DNA of 60,000 bases, from NCBI GenBank assembly GCA_905221605.1, contig CAJNDS010000195.1:1-60000 (forward strand), in the 5' to 3' direction. Below are positions 1 through 11,111 of the stretch, in pieces; the first letter of the stretch is position 1; every line of letters starts with the position of its first letter. Made by a program: the position numbers and the translations under genes. The notes beneath the pieces are model-generated. The model had not been told where the DNA came from, made no database searches, and saw only the letters and a program-made list of their open reading frames with translations. The DNA is from Symbiodinium natans. Its lineage: Eukaryota; Sar; Dinophyceae; Suessiales; Symbiodiniaceae.

Positions 1-194
1 ACCATTGATTCGTATGGTCAGCATGCCCACAGGTAGCTTGCGGCGCTCCGGTTGACACAGGTCCTCGCCAGAAGCAGAAGAGCACCTCTTGCGTCCTTCA
101 CCCTTTAGGGGACGACCGGTAGTATAATACTGACATTGGCGTGCGGTGATTGGGTGGCGGGTTTCCTGCACCTGTCCTTTATAACTTTGTAAAT

Positions 195-860
195 TGCCAA
201 AGGGTGAATCCAGGTCGGCTGATAAAGGGGTTTCCGCAGGTTTCCGTTCAATTTTGTTCAAGGCTTCTATCTGGAGGTTTCCCTGGGTTTCCATACAGTT
301 TCGCGAGGTTTCCGCGGTTTTCTGGGGTTTCCGTGGGGTCCCTTAGATTTCGTGTCATGTGTTAAGACTTATTGGATGGTTTTGGTAGGTTCCTCAAGGG
401 TTTCGTGAGGGTTTCCGTGGGATTTCGTGCAGTTTTTGAACTTTCCGGAGGTTTTCCTTGAATTTCTCTAAAGTTTTGTGAGGGTTTCCGCGGATGTCCG
501 TGGGTTTTGTCAAGTTTTGCCTTGGTTTTTTAAAGCTTTCAGATGGTTTCCCTGGGGTTTTCTAAGGTTTGCGGGGTTTCAGTGGGTTTTGTTAGATTTT
601 GCGTAGGTTTTTGAAGCTCTCGGAAGGTTTTTCTAATGTCTTGTGAAGGTTTACCGCGGGTTTTCCATGGTTTTTGACAGCTTTGAAGGGGTTTCCGTTG
701 GTTTCTTAGGGCTGTGTGAGGGTTTCCGCGTGGTTTGTGTGGGTTTTCTTATATAGGTCGTGCGCAGCTCTTTAAAGCTTCTAGTAGAGCTTTGTGAGGG
801 TTCCTGCAAAATCTCCGCGGGGTTTCGATTGGTTTTCTCATGCTTTGCGCGGCTTTGGTC
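195..860 (+). repeat. Degenerate GGGTTTC-rich block of copy 1
   Basis: About 650 bp built from loosely repeated GGGTTTCC, GTGGGTTT and GCGGGGTTTC words. The same block recurs at about 3320-3860, 6340-6870 and 9370-9900. It resembles a decayed 7-12-mer satellite one base away from the telomeric TTTAGGG heptamer. No reading frame in it looks coding. Confidence 0.75.
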
Positions 861-1025
861 AGAAGCTTCAGCGAGGGTTTCCATGAGCTTCCATGGCACC
901 ATGGATTTCCTCAGCGTTCTCAAGCTTTGGATTTTCACATGGTGGGCTGGTCGTGGGCTCGTCGCAGATGAGGCATAGATTCTGCACGTCGGCGCATTTG
1001 TCGTGGCGGCTTTGCACGCTGCTAG

Positions 1026-1134
1026 GTGAGGTTGTGGAGTGGATGGCTGATGGCTGAGGGAGAAGCAGACGTGATGTCGGCTCAGGCAGCCTAGGAGGCC
1101 GCTGGGGCTAACCCTAGCTGGTATTTTTCCGGCA
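1026..1134 (+). other. GT-AG intron candidate, copy 1
   Basis: Donor GCTAG|GTGAGG, a branch-like GCTAACC, then TATTTTTCCGGCAG. It matches the intron candidate in the other copies but carries extra single bases. Confidence 0.4.
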
Positions 1135-1427
1135 GGATTTAGTTTTCGCATATGTGGCTCCGGGTCTTTGGGCGCAGGAAATTGTTCCGAGGAGCGAGAT
1201 TCTGGGTCCGCTTTTGTGTGAGCAAAAGGGTCAGTCCGCATTGTGCTTGGCCTCCCCGGTCCGTTTCTATTATTGTTGATCACTTCGCGCAGAAATGCTG
1301 GCCTGTGGGGGGGCTCCTTGTTCTAAAAAAAAAATTCTCCATGCTAGGAGCTTGCCTGTGGGTCAGAGTTGCTGTAGCGTCGCAATCTGGGGAGCGCAGG
1401 GGCTCGAAAAATGCAGATTTAGCGACA

Positions 1428-1462
1428 CCAAAATTGGGGCCGCCAGGCGGCCCCAATTTTGG
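1428..1462. repeat. Perfect 17-bp-stem hairpin
   Basis: Arms CCAAAATTGGGGCCGCC and its exact complement are separated by one base. A second foldable pair of GGCCCCATTTTTGGGGCC-like palindromes follows about 65 bp downstream. The same 17-bp stem recurs at 4503, 4974, 7507, 7986, 10536 and 11015. A decayed copy lies near 1930-1975. Confidence 0.9.
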
Positions 1463-2663
1463 GGTCGCAGTTCCAGCCTTTTCATGTATTTACACATTAT
1501 AATAAGGGAAGCTGGGTGCATTTCGTGGCCCCATTTTTGGGGCCGCGAGACGGCCCCATTTTTTGGGGTCGCAAGTTTGAGCCCTGGGCTCACGCAGCTG
1601 GGTCTCGTCAGCGTGCCTGCGCCTGCCCTTGTTCCAGGAACTTTGGGGAGCAGCGTGCAGAACATAAGCTTGGGGATCAGGGTTTCTTGTCCAACAGAAA
1701 GCAGCAGCTGCTTTGGCTTTTGTAATGGTGTCAGGGCCAGAAAGGGAGGCTGCAACTGAGTGGCCCCGTTTCTATTTTTATGTGATGACTATCCGCAAGA
1801 AAGCTGCCTGTGGGGGGTCGTTGTGTCTTAAAAAATAAAAAATGCTCGCAGCCGCGAGGAGGCTTGCCATTGGGTCAGAGTTGCTGGAAGCGTCGCATCT
1901 GGGGAGCGCAGGGGCTCGAAAAATGCAGATTAGCGACACAAAATTGGGGTGCGCCTGCCAGGCCGCTCCCAAGTTTGGGGTCGGCAGTGTCTGCATGCTT
2001 TTCTTATTTACTCATTATAATGTAAGGGAAGCTGGGTGCATTTCGTGGCCCCATTTTTGGGGCCGCGAGACGGCCCCATTTTTTGGGGTCGCAAGTCTGA
2101 GCCCTGGGCTCACGCAGCTGGGTCTCGTCAGCGTGCCTGCGCCTGCCCTTGTTCCAGGAACTTTGGGGAGCAGCGTGCAGAACATAAGCTTGGGGATCAG
2201 GGGCTTGTCCGAAGCAGCTGCTTGCTTTTGTAATGGTGCAGCAGAAAGGGAGCTGCAACTGTGGAGGCCACTTTCATGCGGTTGTCTTTTAGCTTGTGTT
2301 TAGCAGCCCTAAATGTTGTTCCTTGTTTACAGGAGATTTCGGAGATTTGCGTTGTTTTGCGTTTGTTTGCTATTTTTGCAATGTACTTTTGCTTTTGTTT
2401 GCACGTAGACCTGTTTTGCTGGATTTTGTGCCGGATTGTTTTTTCAAGATGCCTTGAGATCTGCAAGACTCTCAGAGACTTTTGCTAATTTTTGCGCCTA
2501 CGGGCCATGTGTCTTTCAACAGATTGCATCTGAGCCGCTGCTCGCTGAGCGCTCTTGCCTCAAGCAGCTCCTAGGCCACAGCTAGCGTACTTGCGCCATG
2601 TCTGCCACGTCGGAGCCTGATTTGTTGGCCGAAAAAAGTGCCCAGACATAGTCCGTAGGGTCC

Positions 2664-2939
2664 ATGATTGTGCTTCCAAGGTGTCGCAAGCCCTTCGCAA
2701 CTTGCTCAGCGAAGTACTCAGTGGAGGAGGTTGCCGAGGTTTTCAAGGCCGATTTTTGGCGATGCGAGAGGCTTCACATTCGTTACGGGGCGCAGGCGCG
2801 GCCGGCCGGTGCGCGGCCGGAGGTGTCCAAGCTCATCCGTGCGCTGCTTGGTGGCCTAGCTGTGTATGGTTGTAGCAACAGCCATGCGCGCTTTGGGTGC
2901 AAGAAACCAGTCATGCCTTCAGTCAGGTCCTTGGGTTGA
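2664..2939 (+). CDS. Hypothetical reading frame at the 3' end of tandem unit 1
   Basis: About 91 codons. The most protein-like part reads SAKYSVEEVAEVFKADFWRC and then a Gly/Cys-containing tail. It is not recognised. The frame is open in copies 1 and 3 and shifted in copy 2. In copies 2 and 3 an upstream short frame beginning MSATSAKKVPRHSP ends just before it. It may be an exon rather than a complete gene, because several other frames are equally open. Confidence 0.35.
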   Translation: MIVLPRCRKPFATCSAKYSVEEVAEVFKADFWRCERLHIRYGAQARPAGARPEVSKLIRALLGGLAVYGCSNSHARFGCKKPVMPSVRSLG

Positions 2940-4120
2940 GTCTGACATGAACCCTGAGGCAGGAAGTCAGTCTTGTTCTATAGCAAGTTGTGACGTGGAC
3001 GGTGAAGCCAGGCAGACGTAGACTGTATTCCTTTTTCTGAACCCGATTGGTGAAAGACCAATGTGTACCTTGACGTTCTGCCTGAAGGCGCGAAGTGCTT
3101 CTTAGACGGTCAGCGACCATTGATTCGTATGGCAGGCATGCCCCAGCTGACACAGGTCCCTCGCCAGAAGCAGAAGAACACCTCTTGCGTCCTTCACCCT
3201 TTAGGGGACGACCGGTAGTATAATACTGACATTGGCGTGCGGTGATTGGGTGGCGGGTTTCCTGCACCTGTCCTTTAATAACTTTGTAAATTGCCAAAGG
3301 GTGAATCCAGTTCTGATAAAGGGGTTTCCGCAGGGTTTCCGTTCATGTTTGTTAAGCTTCTGGAGGGTTTCCCTGGGTTTCCCTACAGTTTCGCGAGGGT
3401 TTCCGCGGGGTTTCTGGGGGTTTCCGTGGGTTTCCTTAGATTTCGTGCATGTGTTAAAACCTATTGGATGGTTTTGGTAGGTTCCTCAAGGGTTTCGTGA
3501 GGGTTTCCGTGGGATTTCGTGCAGTTTTTGAACTTTCCGGAGGTTTTCCTTGAATTTCTCTAAAGTTGTGTGAGGGTTTCCGCGGATGTCCGTGGGTTTT
3601 GTCAAGTTTTGCCTTGGTTTTTTAAAAGCTCTCAGATGGTTTCCCTGGGGTTTTCTAAGGTTTGCGGGGTTTCAGTGGGTTTTGTTAGGTTTTGCGTAGG
3701 TTTTTGAAGCTCTCGGAAGGTTTTTCTAATGTCTTGTGAAGGTTACCGTGGGTTTTCCATGGTTTTTGACAGCTTTGAAGGGGTTTCCGTGGGTTTCTTA
3801 GGGCTGTGTGTGGGTTTCCGCGGGGTTTCTGTGGGTTTTCTTATATAGGTCGTGCGCAGGTCTTTGAAGCTTCCAGTTCAGCTTTGTGAGGGTTCCTGCA
3901 AAATCTCCGCGGGGGTTCGATTGGTTTTCTCATGCTTTGCACGGCTTTGGAAAAAGATGTTAGAAGCTTCAGCGAGGGTTTCCATGAGCTTCCATGGCAC
4001 CATGGATTTCCTCAGCGTTACTTCAAGCTTTGGAATTTGTCACATGATGTGGTCGGCGCTCGTCCAGATAGGCAAGATGCAAGCGGCGCAGTGTGTCGTG
4101 CGGCTTTGCAGCGCTGCCAG

Positions 4121-4220
4121 GTGAGGTTGTGGAGGTGGATGCTGATGGCAGGGAGATTCAGAAGTGACGCGGCCAGGCAGCCAGGAGCCGCTGGGCTAAC
4201 CCAGCTGTATTTTTCCGCAG
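4121..4220 (+). other. GT-AG intron candidate, copy 2
   Basis: Donor CCAG|GTGAGG, branch-like GCTAACCC, pyrimidine tract and acceptor TTTTTCCGCAG|GAG. All four units keep this arrangement, which suggests that the unit carries a spliced transcript. Confidence 0.55.
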
Positions 4221-4337
4221 GAGTAGGTTTTCCATATGTGCTCCGGGTCTTTGCGCAGGAAATTGTTCCGAGGCCAGATTCTGGGTCCGCTTTTGTGTGC
4301 AAAAGTCACGTCCGCTTGTGCGTGGCCTCCCCGGTGC

Positions 4338-5288
4338 CCGTTTCTATTATGTTGATCACTTCCGCAAGAAAGCTGCCTGTGGAGGGTCGTTGTTCTTTAA
4401 AAACAAAAATTCTCCACGCTAGGAGCTTGCCTGTGGGTCAGAGTTGCTGTAGCGTCGCAATCTGGGGAGCGCAGGGGCTCGCAAAATGCAGATTTAGCGA
4501 CACCAAAATTGGGGCCGCCAGGCGGCCCCAATTTTGGGGTCGCAGTTCCAGCCTTTTCATGTATTTACACATTATAATAAGGGAAGCTGGGTGCATTTCG
4601 TGGCCCCATTTTGGGGGCCGCGAGACGGCCCCATTTTTGGGGTCGCAAGTTTGAGCCCTGGGCTCACGCCGCTGGCAGCGTGCCTGCGCCTGCCCTTGTT
4701 CCAGGAGCCTTGGGGAGCAGCGTGCAGAACATAAGCTTGGGGATCAGGGGCTTGTCCGAAGCAGCTGCTTGCTTTTGTAATGCTGCAGCAGAAAGGGAGC
4801 TGCAACTGTGCCCGTTTCTATTATGTTGATCACTTCCGCAAGAAAGCTGCCTGTGGGGGGTCGTTGTTCTTAAAAAAAAATTCTCCATGCTAGGAGCTTG
4901 CCTGTGGGTCAGAGTTGCTGTAGCGTCGCAATCTGGGGAGCGCAGGGGCTCGAAAAATGCAGATTTAGCGACACCAAAATTGGGGCCGCCAGGCGGCCCC
5001 AATTTTGGGGTCGCAGTTCCAGCCTTTTCATGTATTTACACATTATAATAAGGGAAGCTGGGTGCATTTCGTGGCCCCATTTTTGGGGCCGCGAGACGGC
5101 CCCATTTTTTGGGGTCGCAAGTTTGAGCCCTGGGCTCACGCAGCTGGGTCTCGTCAGCGTGCCTGCGCCTGCCCTTGTTCCAGGAACTTTGGGGAGCAGC
5201 GTGCAGAACATAAGCTTGGGGATCAGGGGCTTGTCCGAAGCAGCTGCTTGCTTTTGTAATGGTGCAGCAGAAAGGGAGCTGCAACTGT
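4338..5288 (+). repeat. Two tandem ~475-bp sub-repeats, copy 2
   Basis: Each sub-repeat starts at CCCGTTTCTAT and ends at GAGCTGCAAC, with the hairpins in the middle. The hairpin starts (4503 and 4974) are 471 bp apart. Equivalent pairs lie at about 1259-2263, 7344-8296 and 10374-11111. Confidence 0.88.
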
Positions 5289-5672
5289 GGAGGCCACTTT
5301 CATGCGGTTGTCTTTTAGCTTGTGTTTAGCAGCCCTAAATGTTGTTCCTTGTTTACAGGAGATTTCGGAGATTTGCGTTGTTTTGCGTTTGTTTGCTATT
5401 TTTGCAATGTACTTTTGCTTTTGTTTGCACGTATACCTGTTTTGCTGGATTTTGTGCCGGATTGTTTTTTCAAGATGCCTTGAGATCTGCAAGACTCTCA
5501 GAGACTTTTGCTAATTTTTGCGCCTACGGGCCATGTGTCTTCAACAGATTGCATCTGAGCCGCTGCTCGCTGAGCGCTCTTGCCTCAAGCAGCTCCTAGG
5601 CCACAGCTAGCGTACTTGCGCCATGTCTGCCACGTCGGCGAAAAAAGTGCCCAGACATAGTCCGTAGGGTCC

Positions 5673-5946
5673 ATGTTTGTGCTTCCAAGGTGTCGCAAGC
5701 CCTTCGCAACTCGCTCAGCGAAGTACTCAGTGGAGGAGGTTGCCGAGGTCTTCAAGGCCGATTTTTGGCGATGCGAGAGGCTTCACATTCGTTGCGGCGC
5801 AGGCGCGGCCGGCCGGTGCGCGGCCGGAGGTGTCCAAGCTCATCCGTGCGCTGCTTGGTGGCCTAGCTGTGTATGGTTGTAGCAACAGCCATGCGCGCTT
5901 TGGGTGCAAGAAACCAGTCATGCCTTCAGTCAGGTCCTTGGGTTGA
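5673..5946 (+). pseudogene. Frame-shifted copy of the unit's hypothetical frame
   Basis: Same frame as at 2664, but a 4-bp deletion near 5796 (the GGGG before CGCAGGCG is missing) moves the second half to another frame. If the unit encodes a protein, this copy is broken. Confidence 0.35.
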
Positions 5947-7135
5947 GTCTGACATGAACCCTGAGGCAGGAAGTCAGTCTTGTTCTATAGCAAGTTGTGA
6001 CGTGTACGGTGAAGCCAGGCAGACGTAGACTGTATTCCTTTTTCTGAACCCGATTGGTGAAAGACCAATGTGTACCTTGACGTTCTGCCTGAAGGCGCGA
6101 AGTGCTTCTTAGACTGTCAGCGACCATTGATTCGTATGGCAGGCATGCCCCAGCTTCGGCGCTCCGGTTGACAGAGGTCCTCGCCAGAAGCAGAAGAACA
6201 CCTCTTGCGTCCTTCACCCTTTAGGGGACGACCGGTAGTATAATACTGACATTGGCGTGCGGTGATTGGGAGGCGGGTTTCCTGCACCTGTCCTTTAATA
6301 ACTTTGTAAATTGCCAAAGGGTGAATCCAGTCCTGATAAAGGGGTTTCCGCAGGGTTTCCGTTCATGTTTGTTAAGCTTCTGGAGGGTTTCCCTGTGTTT
6401 CCCTACAGTTTCGCGAGGGTTTCCGCGGGGTTTCTGGGGGTTTCCGTGGGTTTCCTTAGATTTCGTGCATGTGTTAAAACCTATTGGATGGTTTTGGTAG
6501 GTTCCTCAAGGGTTTCGTGAGGGTTTCCGTGGGATTTCGTGCAGTTTTTGAACTTTCCGGAGGTTTTCCTTGTCTCTAAAGTTTTGTGAGGGTTTCCGCG
6601 GATGTCCGTGGGTTTTGTCAAGTTTTGCCTTGGTTTTTTAAAAGCTTTCAGATGGTTTCCCTGGGGTTTTCTAAGGTTTGCGGGGTTTCAGTGGGTTTTG
6701 TTAGATTTTGCGTAGGTTTTTGAAGCTCTCGGAAGGTTTTTCTAATGTCTTGTGAAGGTTACCGTGGGTTTTCCATGGTTTTTGACAGCTTTGAAGGGGT
6801 TTCCGTGGGTTTCTTAGGGCTGTGTGAGGGTTTCCGCGGGGTTTCTGTGGGTTTTCTTATATAGGTCGTGCGCAGGTCTTTAAAGCTTCCAGTGGAGCTT
6901 TGTGAGGGTTCCTGCAAAATCTCCGCGGGGTTTCGATTGGTTTTCTCATGCTTTGCGGCTTTGGAAAAAGATGTCAGAAGCTTCAGCGAGGGTTTCCATG
7001 AGCTTCCATGGCACCATGGATTTCCTCAGCGTTACTTCAAGCTTTGGAATCTTGTCACATGATGCGGTCGGCGCTCGTCCAGATAGGCAAGATGCAAGCG
7101 GCGCAGTGTGTCGTGCGGCTTTGCAGCGCTGCCAG

Positions 7136-7218
7136 GTGAGGTTGTGGAGGTGGATGCTGATGGCACAGGGAGAATCAGAAGTGACCGCTGGGGCTAACCC
7201 AGCTGTATTTTTCCGCAG
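7136..7218 (+). other. GT-AG intron candidate, copy 3
   Basis: Same splice signals as the copy-2 candidate. The intron is 83 bp. Upstream, a frame in copies 3 and 4 reads through MSEASARVSMSFHGTMDFL up to the donor, but its function is not recognisable. Confidence 0.55.
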
Positions 7219-7343
7219 GAGTAGGTCCGAGTAGGTTTTCCATATGTGCTCCGGGTCTTTGCGCAGGAAATTGTTCCGAGGCCAGATTCTGGGTCCGCTT
7301 TTGTGTGCAAAAGTCACGTCCGCTTGCGTGGCCTCCCCGGTGC

Positions 7344-8296
7344 CCGTTTCTATTATGTTGATCACTTCCGCAAGAAAGCTGCCTGTGGAGGGTCGTTGTT
7401 CTTTAAAAAAAAATTCTCCACGCTAGGAGCTTGCCTGTGGGTCAGAGTTGCTGTAGCGTCGCAATCTGGGGAGCGCAGGGGCTCGAAAAATGCAGATTTA
7501 GCGACACCAAAATTGGGGCCGCCAGGCGGCCCCAATTTTGGGGTCGCAGTTCCAGCCTTTTCATGTATTTACACATTATAATAAGGGAAGCTGGGTGCAT
7601 TTCGTGGCCCCATTTTTGGGGCCGCGAGACGGCCCCATTTTTGGGGTCGCAAGTTTGAGCCCTGGGCTCACGCAGCTGGGTCTCGTCAGCGTGCCTGCGC
7701 CTGCCCTTGTTCCAGGAACCTTGGGGAGCAGCGTGCAGAACATAAGCTTGGGGATCAGGGGCTTGTCCGAAGCAGCTGCTTGCTTTTGTAATGCTGCAGC
7801 AGAAAGGGAGCTGCAACGGTGCCCGTTTCTATGATGTTGATCACTTCCGCAAGAAAGCTGCCTGTGGAGGGTCGTTGTTCTTTAAAAAAAAATTCTCCAC
7901 GCTAGGAGCTTGCCTGTGGGTCAGAGTTGCTGTAGCGTCGCAATCTGGGGAGCGCAGGGGCTCGAAAAATGCAGATTTAGCGACACCAAAATTGGGGCCG
8001 CCAGGCGGCCCCAATTTTGGGGTCGCAGTTCCAGCCTTTTCATGTATTTACACATTATAATAAGGGAAGCTGGGTGCATTTCGTGGCCCCATTTTTGGGG
8101 CCGCGAGACGGCCCCATTTTTGGGGTCGCAAGTTTGAGCCCTGGGCTCACGCAGCTGGGTCTCGTCAGCGTGCCTGCGCCTGCCCTTGTTCCAGGAACCT
8201 TGGGGAGCAGCGTGCAGAACATAAGCTTGGGGATCAGGGGCTTGTCCGAAGCAGCTGCTTGCTTTTGTAATGCTGCAGCAGAAAGGGAGCTGCAAC
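7344..8296 (+). repeat. Two tandem ~479-bp sub-repeats, copy 3
   Basis: The two halves are nearly identical and 479 bp apart, as in copy 4 (10536 and 11015). In copy 1 the two halves are much more diverged. Confidence 0.88.
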
Positions 8297-8683
8297 TGTG
8301 GAGGCCACTTTCATGCGGTTGTCTTTTAGCTTGTGTTTAGCAGCCCTAAATGTTGTTCCTTGTTTACAGGAGATTTCGGAGATTTGCGTTGTTTTGCGTT
8401 TGTTTGCTATTTTTGCAATGTACTTTTGCTTTTGTTTGCACGTAGACCTGTTTTGCTGGATTTTGTGCCGGATTGTTTTTTCAAGATGCCTTGAGATCTG
8501 CAAGACTCTCAGAGACTTTTGCTAATTTTTGCGCCTACGGGCCATGTGTCTTCAACAGATTGCATCTGAGCCGCTGCTCGCTGAGCGCTCTTGCCTCAAG
8601 CAGCTCCTAGGCCACAGCTAGCGTACTTGCGCCATGTCTGCCACGTCGGCGAAAAAAGTGCCCAGACATAGTCCGTAGGGTCC

Positions 8684-8971
8684 ATGTTTGTGCTTCCAAG
8701 GTGTCGCAAGCCCTTCGCAACTCGCTCAGCGAAGTACTCAGTGGAGGAGGTTGCCGAGGTCTTCAAGGCCGATTTTTGGCGATGCGAGAGGCTTCACATT
8801 CGTTGCGGGGCGCAGGCGCGGCCGGCCGGTGCGCGGCCGGAGGTGTCCAAGCTCATCCGTGCGCTGCTTGGTGGCCTAGCTGCAGTGTATGGTTGTAGCA
8901 ACAGCCATGCGCGGGGTCAAAGCTTTGGGTGCAAGAAACCAGTCATGCCTTCAGTCAGGTCCTTGGGTTGA
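8684..8971 (+). CDS. Hypothetical reading frame at the 3' end of tandem unit 3
   Basis: 95 codons and the longest version. It has two in-frame insertions relative to copy 1 (one codon near 8883, three codons near 8915). Indels in multiples of three are weak support for coding. Function unknown. Confidence 0.38.
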   Translation: MFVLPRCRKPFATRSAKYSVEEVAEVFKADFWRCERLHIRCGAQARPAGARPEVSKLIRALLGGLAAVYGCSNSHARGQSFGCKKPVMPSVRSLG

Positions 8972-9147
8972 GTCTGACATGAACCCTGAGGCAGGAAGTC
9001 AGTCTTGTTCTATAGCAAGTTGTGACGTGGACGGTGAAGCCAGGCAGACGTAGACTGTATTCCTTTTTCTGAACCCGATTGGTGAAAGACCAATGTGTAC
9101 CTTGACGTTCTGCCTGAAGGCGCGAAGTGCTTCTTAGACGGTCAGCG

Positions 9148-11111
9148 ACCATTGATTCGTATGGCAGGCATGCCCCAGCTTCGGCGCTCCGGTTGACAGA
9201 GGTCCTCGCCAGAAGCAGAAGAACACCTCTTGCGTCCTTCACCCTTTAGGGGACGACCGGTAGTATAATACTGACATTGGCGTGCGGTGATTGGGTGGCG
9301 GGTTTCCTGCACCTGTCCTTTAATAACTTTGTAAATTGCCAAAGGGTGAATCCAGTCCTGATAAAGGGGTTTCCGCAGGGTTTCCGTTCATGTTTGTTAA
9401 GCTTCTGGAGGGTTTCCCTGGGTTTCCCTACAGTTTCGCGAGGGTTTCCGCGGGGTTTCTGGGGGTTTCCGTGGGTTTCCTTAGATTTCGTGCATGTGTT
9501 AAAACCTATTGGATGGTTTTGGTAGGTTCCTCAAGGGTTTCGTGAGGGTTTCCGTGGGATTTCGTGCAGTTTTTGAACTTTCCGGAGGTTTTCCTTGAAT
9601 TTCTCTAAAGTTTTGTGAGGGTTTCCGCGGATGTCCGTGGGTTTTGTCAAGTTTTGCCTTGGTTTTTTAAAAGCTTTCAGATGGTTTCCCTGGGGTTTTC
9701 TAAGGTTTGCGGGGTTTCAGTGGGTTTTGTTAGATTTTGCGTAGGTTTTTGAAGCTCTCGGAAGGTTTTTCTAATGTCTTGTGAAGGTTACCGTGGGTTT
9801 TCCATGGTTTTTGACAGCTTTGAAGGGGTTTCCGTGGGTTTCTTAGGGCTGTGTGAGGGTTTCCGCGGGGTTTCTGTGGGTTTTCTTATATAGGTCGTGC
9901 GCAGGTCTTTAAAGCTTCCAGTGGAGCTTTGTGAGGGTTCCTGCAAAATCTCCGCGGGGTTTCGATTGGTTTTCTCATGCTTTGCGGCTTTGGAAAAAGA
10001 TGTCAGAAGCTTCAGCGAGGGTTTCCATGAGCTTCCATGGCACCATGGATTTCCTCAGCGTTACTTCAAGCTTTGGAATTTGTCACATGATGCGGTCGGC
10101 GCTCGTCCAGATAGGCAAGATGCAAGCGGCGCAGTGTGTCGTGCGGCTTTGCAGCGCTGCCAGGTGAGGTTGTGGAGGTGGATGCTGATGGCACAGGGAG
10201 AATCAGAAGTGACCGCTGGGGCTAACCCAGCTGTATTTTTCCGCAGGAGTAGGTCCGAGTAGGTTTTCCATATGTGCTCCGGGTCTTTGCGCAGGAAATT
10301 GTTCCGAGGCCAGATTCTGGGTCCGCTTTTGTGTGCAAAAGTCACGTCCGCTTGTGCGTGGCCTCCCCGGTGCCCGTTTCTATGATGTTGATCACTTCCG
10401 CAAGAAAGCTGCCTGTGGAGGGTCGTTGTTCTTTAAAAAAAATTCTCCACGCTAGGAGCTTGCCTGTGGGTCAGAGTTGCTGTAGCGTCGCAATCTGGGG
10501 AGCGCAGGGGCTCGAAAAATGCAGATTTAGCGACACCAAAATTGGGGCCGCCAGGCGGCCCCAATTTTGGGGTCGCAGTTCCAGCCTTTTCATGTATTTA
10601 CACATTATAATAAGGGAAGCTGGGTGCATTTCGTGGCCCCATTTTTGGGGCCGCGAGACGGCCCCATTTTTGGGGTCGCAAGTTTGAGCCCTGGGCTCAC
10701 GCAGCTGGGTCTCGTCAGCGTGCCTGCGCCTGCCCTTGTTCCAGGAACCTTGGGGAGCAGCGTGCAGAACATAAGCTTGGGGATCAGGGGCTTGTCCGAA
10801 GCAGCTGCTTGCTTTTGTAATGCTGCAGCAGAAAGGGAGCTGCAACGGTGCCCGTTTCTATGATGTTGATCACTTCCGCAAGAAAGCTGCCTGTGGAGGG
10901 TCGTTGTTCTTTAAAAAAAAATTCTCCACGCTAGGAGCTTGCCTGTGGGTCAGAGTTGCTGTAGCGTCGCAATCTGGGGAGCGCAGGGGCTCGAAAAATG
11001 CAGATTTAGCGACACCAAAATTGGGGCCGCCAGGCGGCCCCAATTTTGGGGTCGCAGTTCCAGCCTTTTCATGTATTTACACATTATAATAAGGGAAGCT
11101 GGGTGCATTTC
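9148..11111 (+). repeat. ~3.0-kb tandem unit, copy 4, truncated
   Basis: Follows copy 3 closely up to the sequence GTGCATTTCG at about 11,111. The other copies continue there with TGGCCCCATTT, while this one switches to unrelated sequence. The second hairpin sub-repeat is cut and the reading frame at the unit's 3' end is missing. Confidence 0.92.
10164..10246 (+). other. GT-AG intron candidate, copy 4
   Basis: 83 bp, same signals and same length as copy 3. Confidence 0.55.

Larger units (their letters stand above)
1..3115 (+). repeat. ~3.0-kb tandem unit, copy 1 (left edge cut by window)
   Basis: The landmark ACCATTGATTCGTATGG occurs at 1, 3116, 6123 and 9148, so the unit is 3.0-3.1 kb in head-to-tail order. 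This copy differs from the other three mainly by scattered one-base insertions and small indels between about 900 and 2010. All elements of the unit are present: GGGTTTC-rich block, intron candidate, two hairpin sub-repeats and the 3' reading frame. Confidence 0.93.
3116..6122 (+). repeat. ~3.0-kb tandem unit, copy 2
   Basis: Full copy of 3,007 bp. It is nearly identical to copies 3 and 4 apart from short indels, for example near 5796 in the reading frame at the unit's 3' part. Confidence 0.95.
6123..9147 (+). repeat. ~3.0-kb tandem unit, copy 3
   Basis: Full copy of 3,025 bp and the cleanest one. It has a 9-bp insertion near 8915 in the reading frame relative to copies 1 and 2, and the insertion keeps the frame open. 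Confidence 0.95.
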
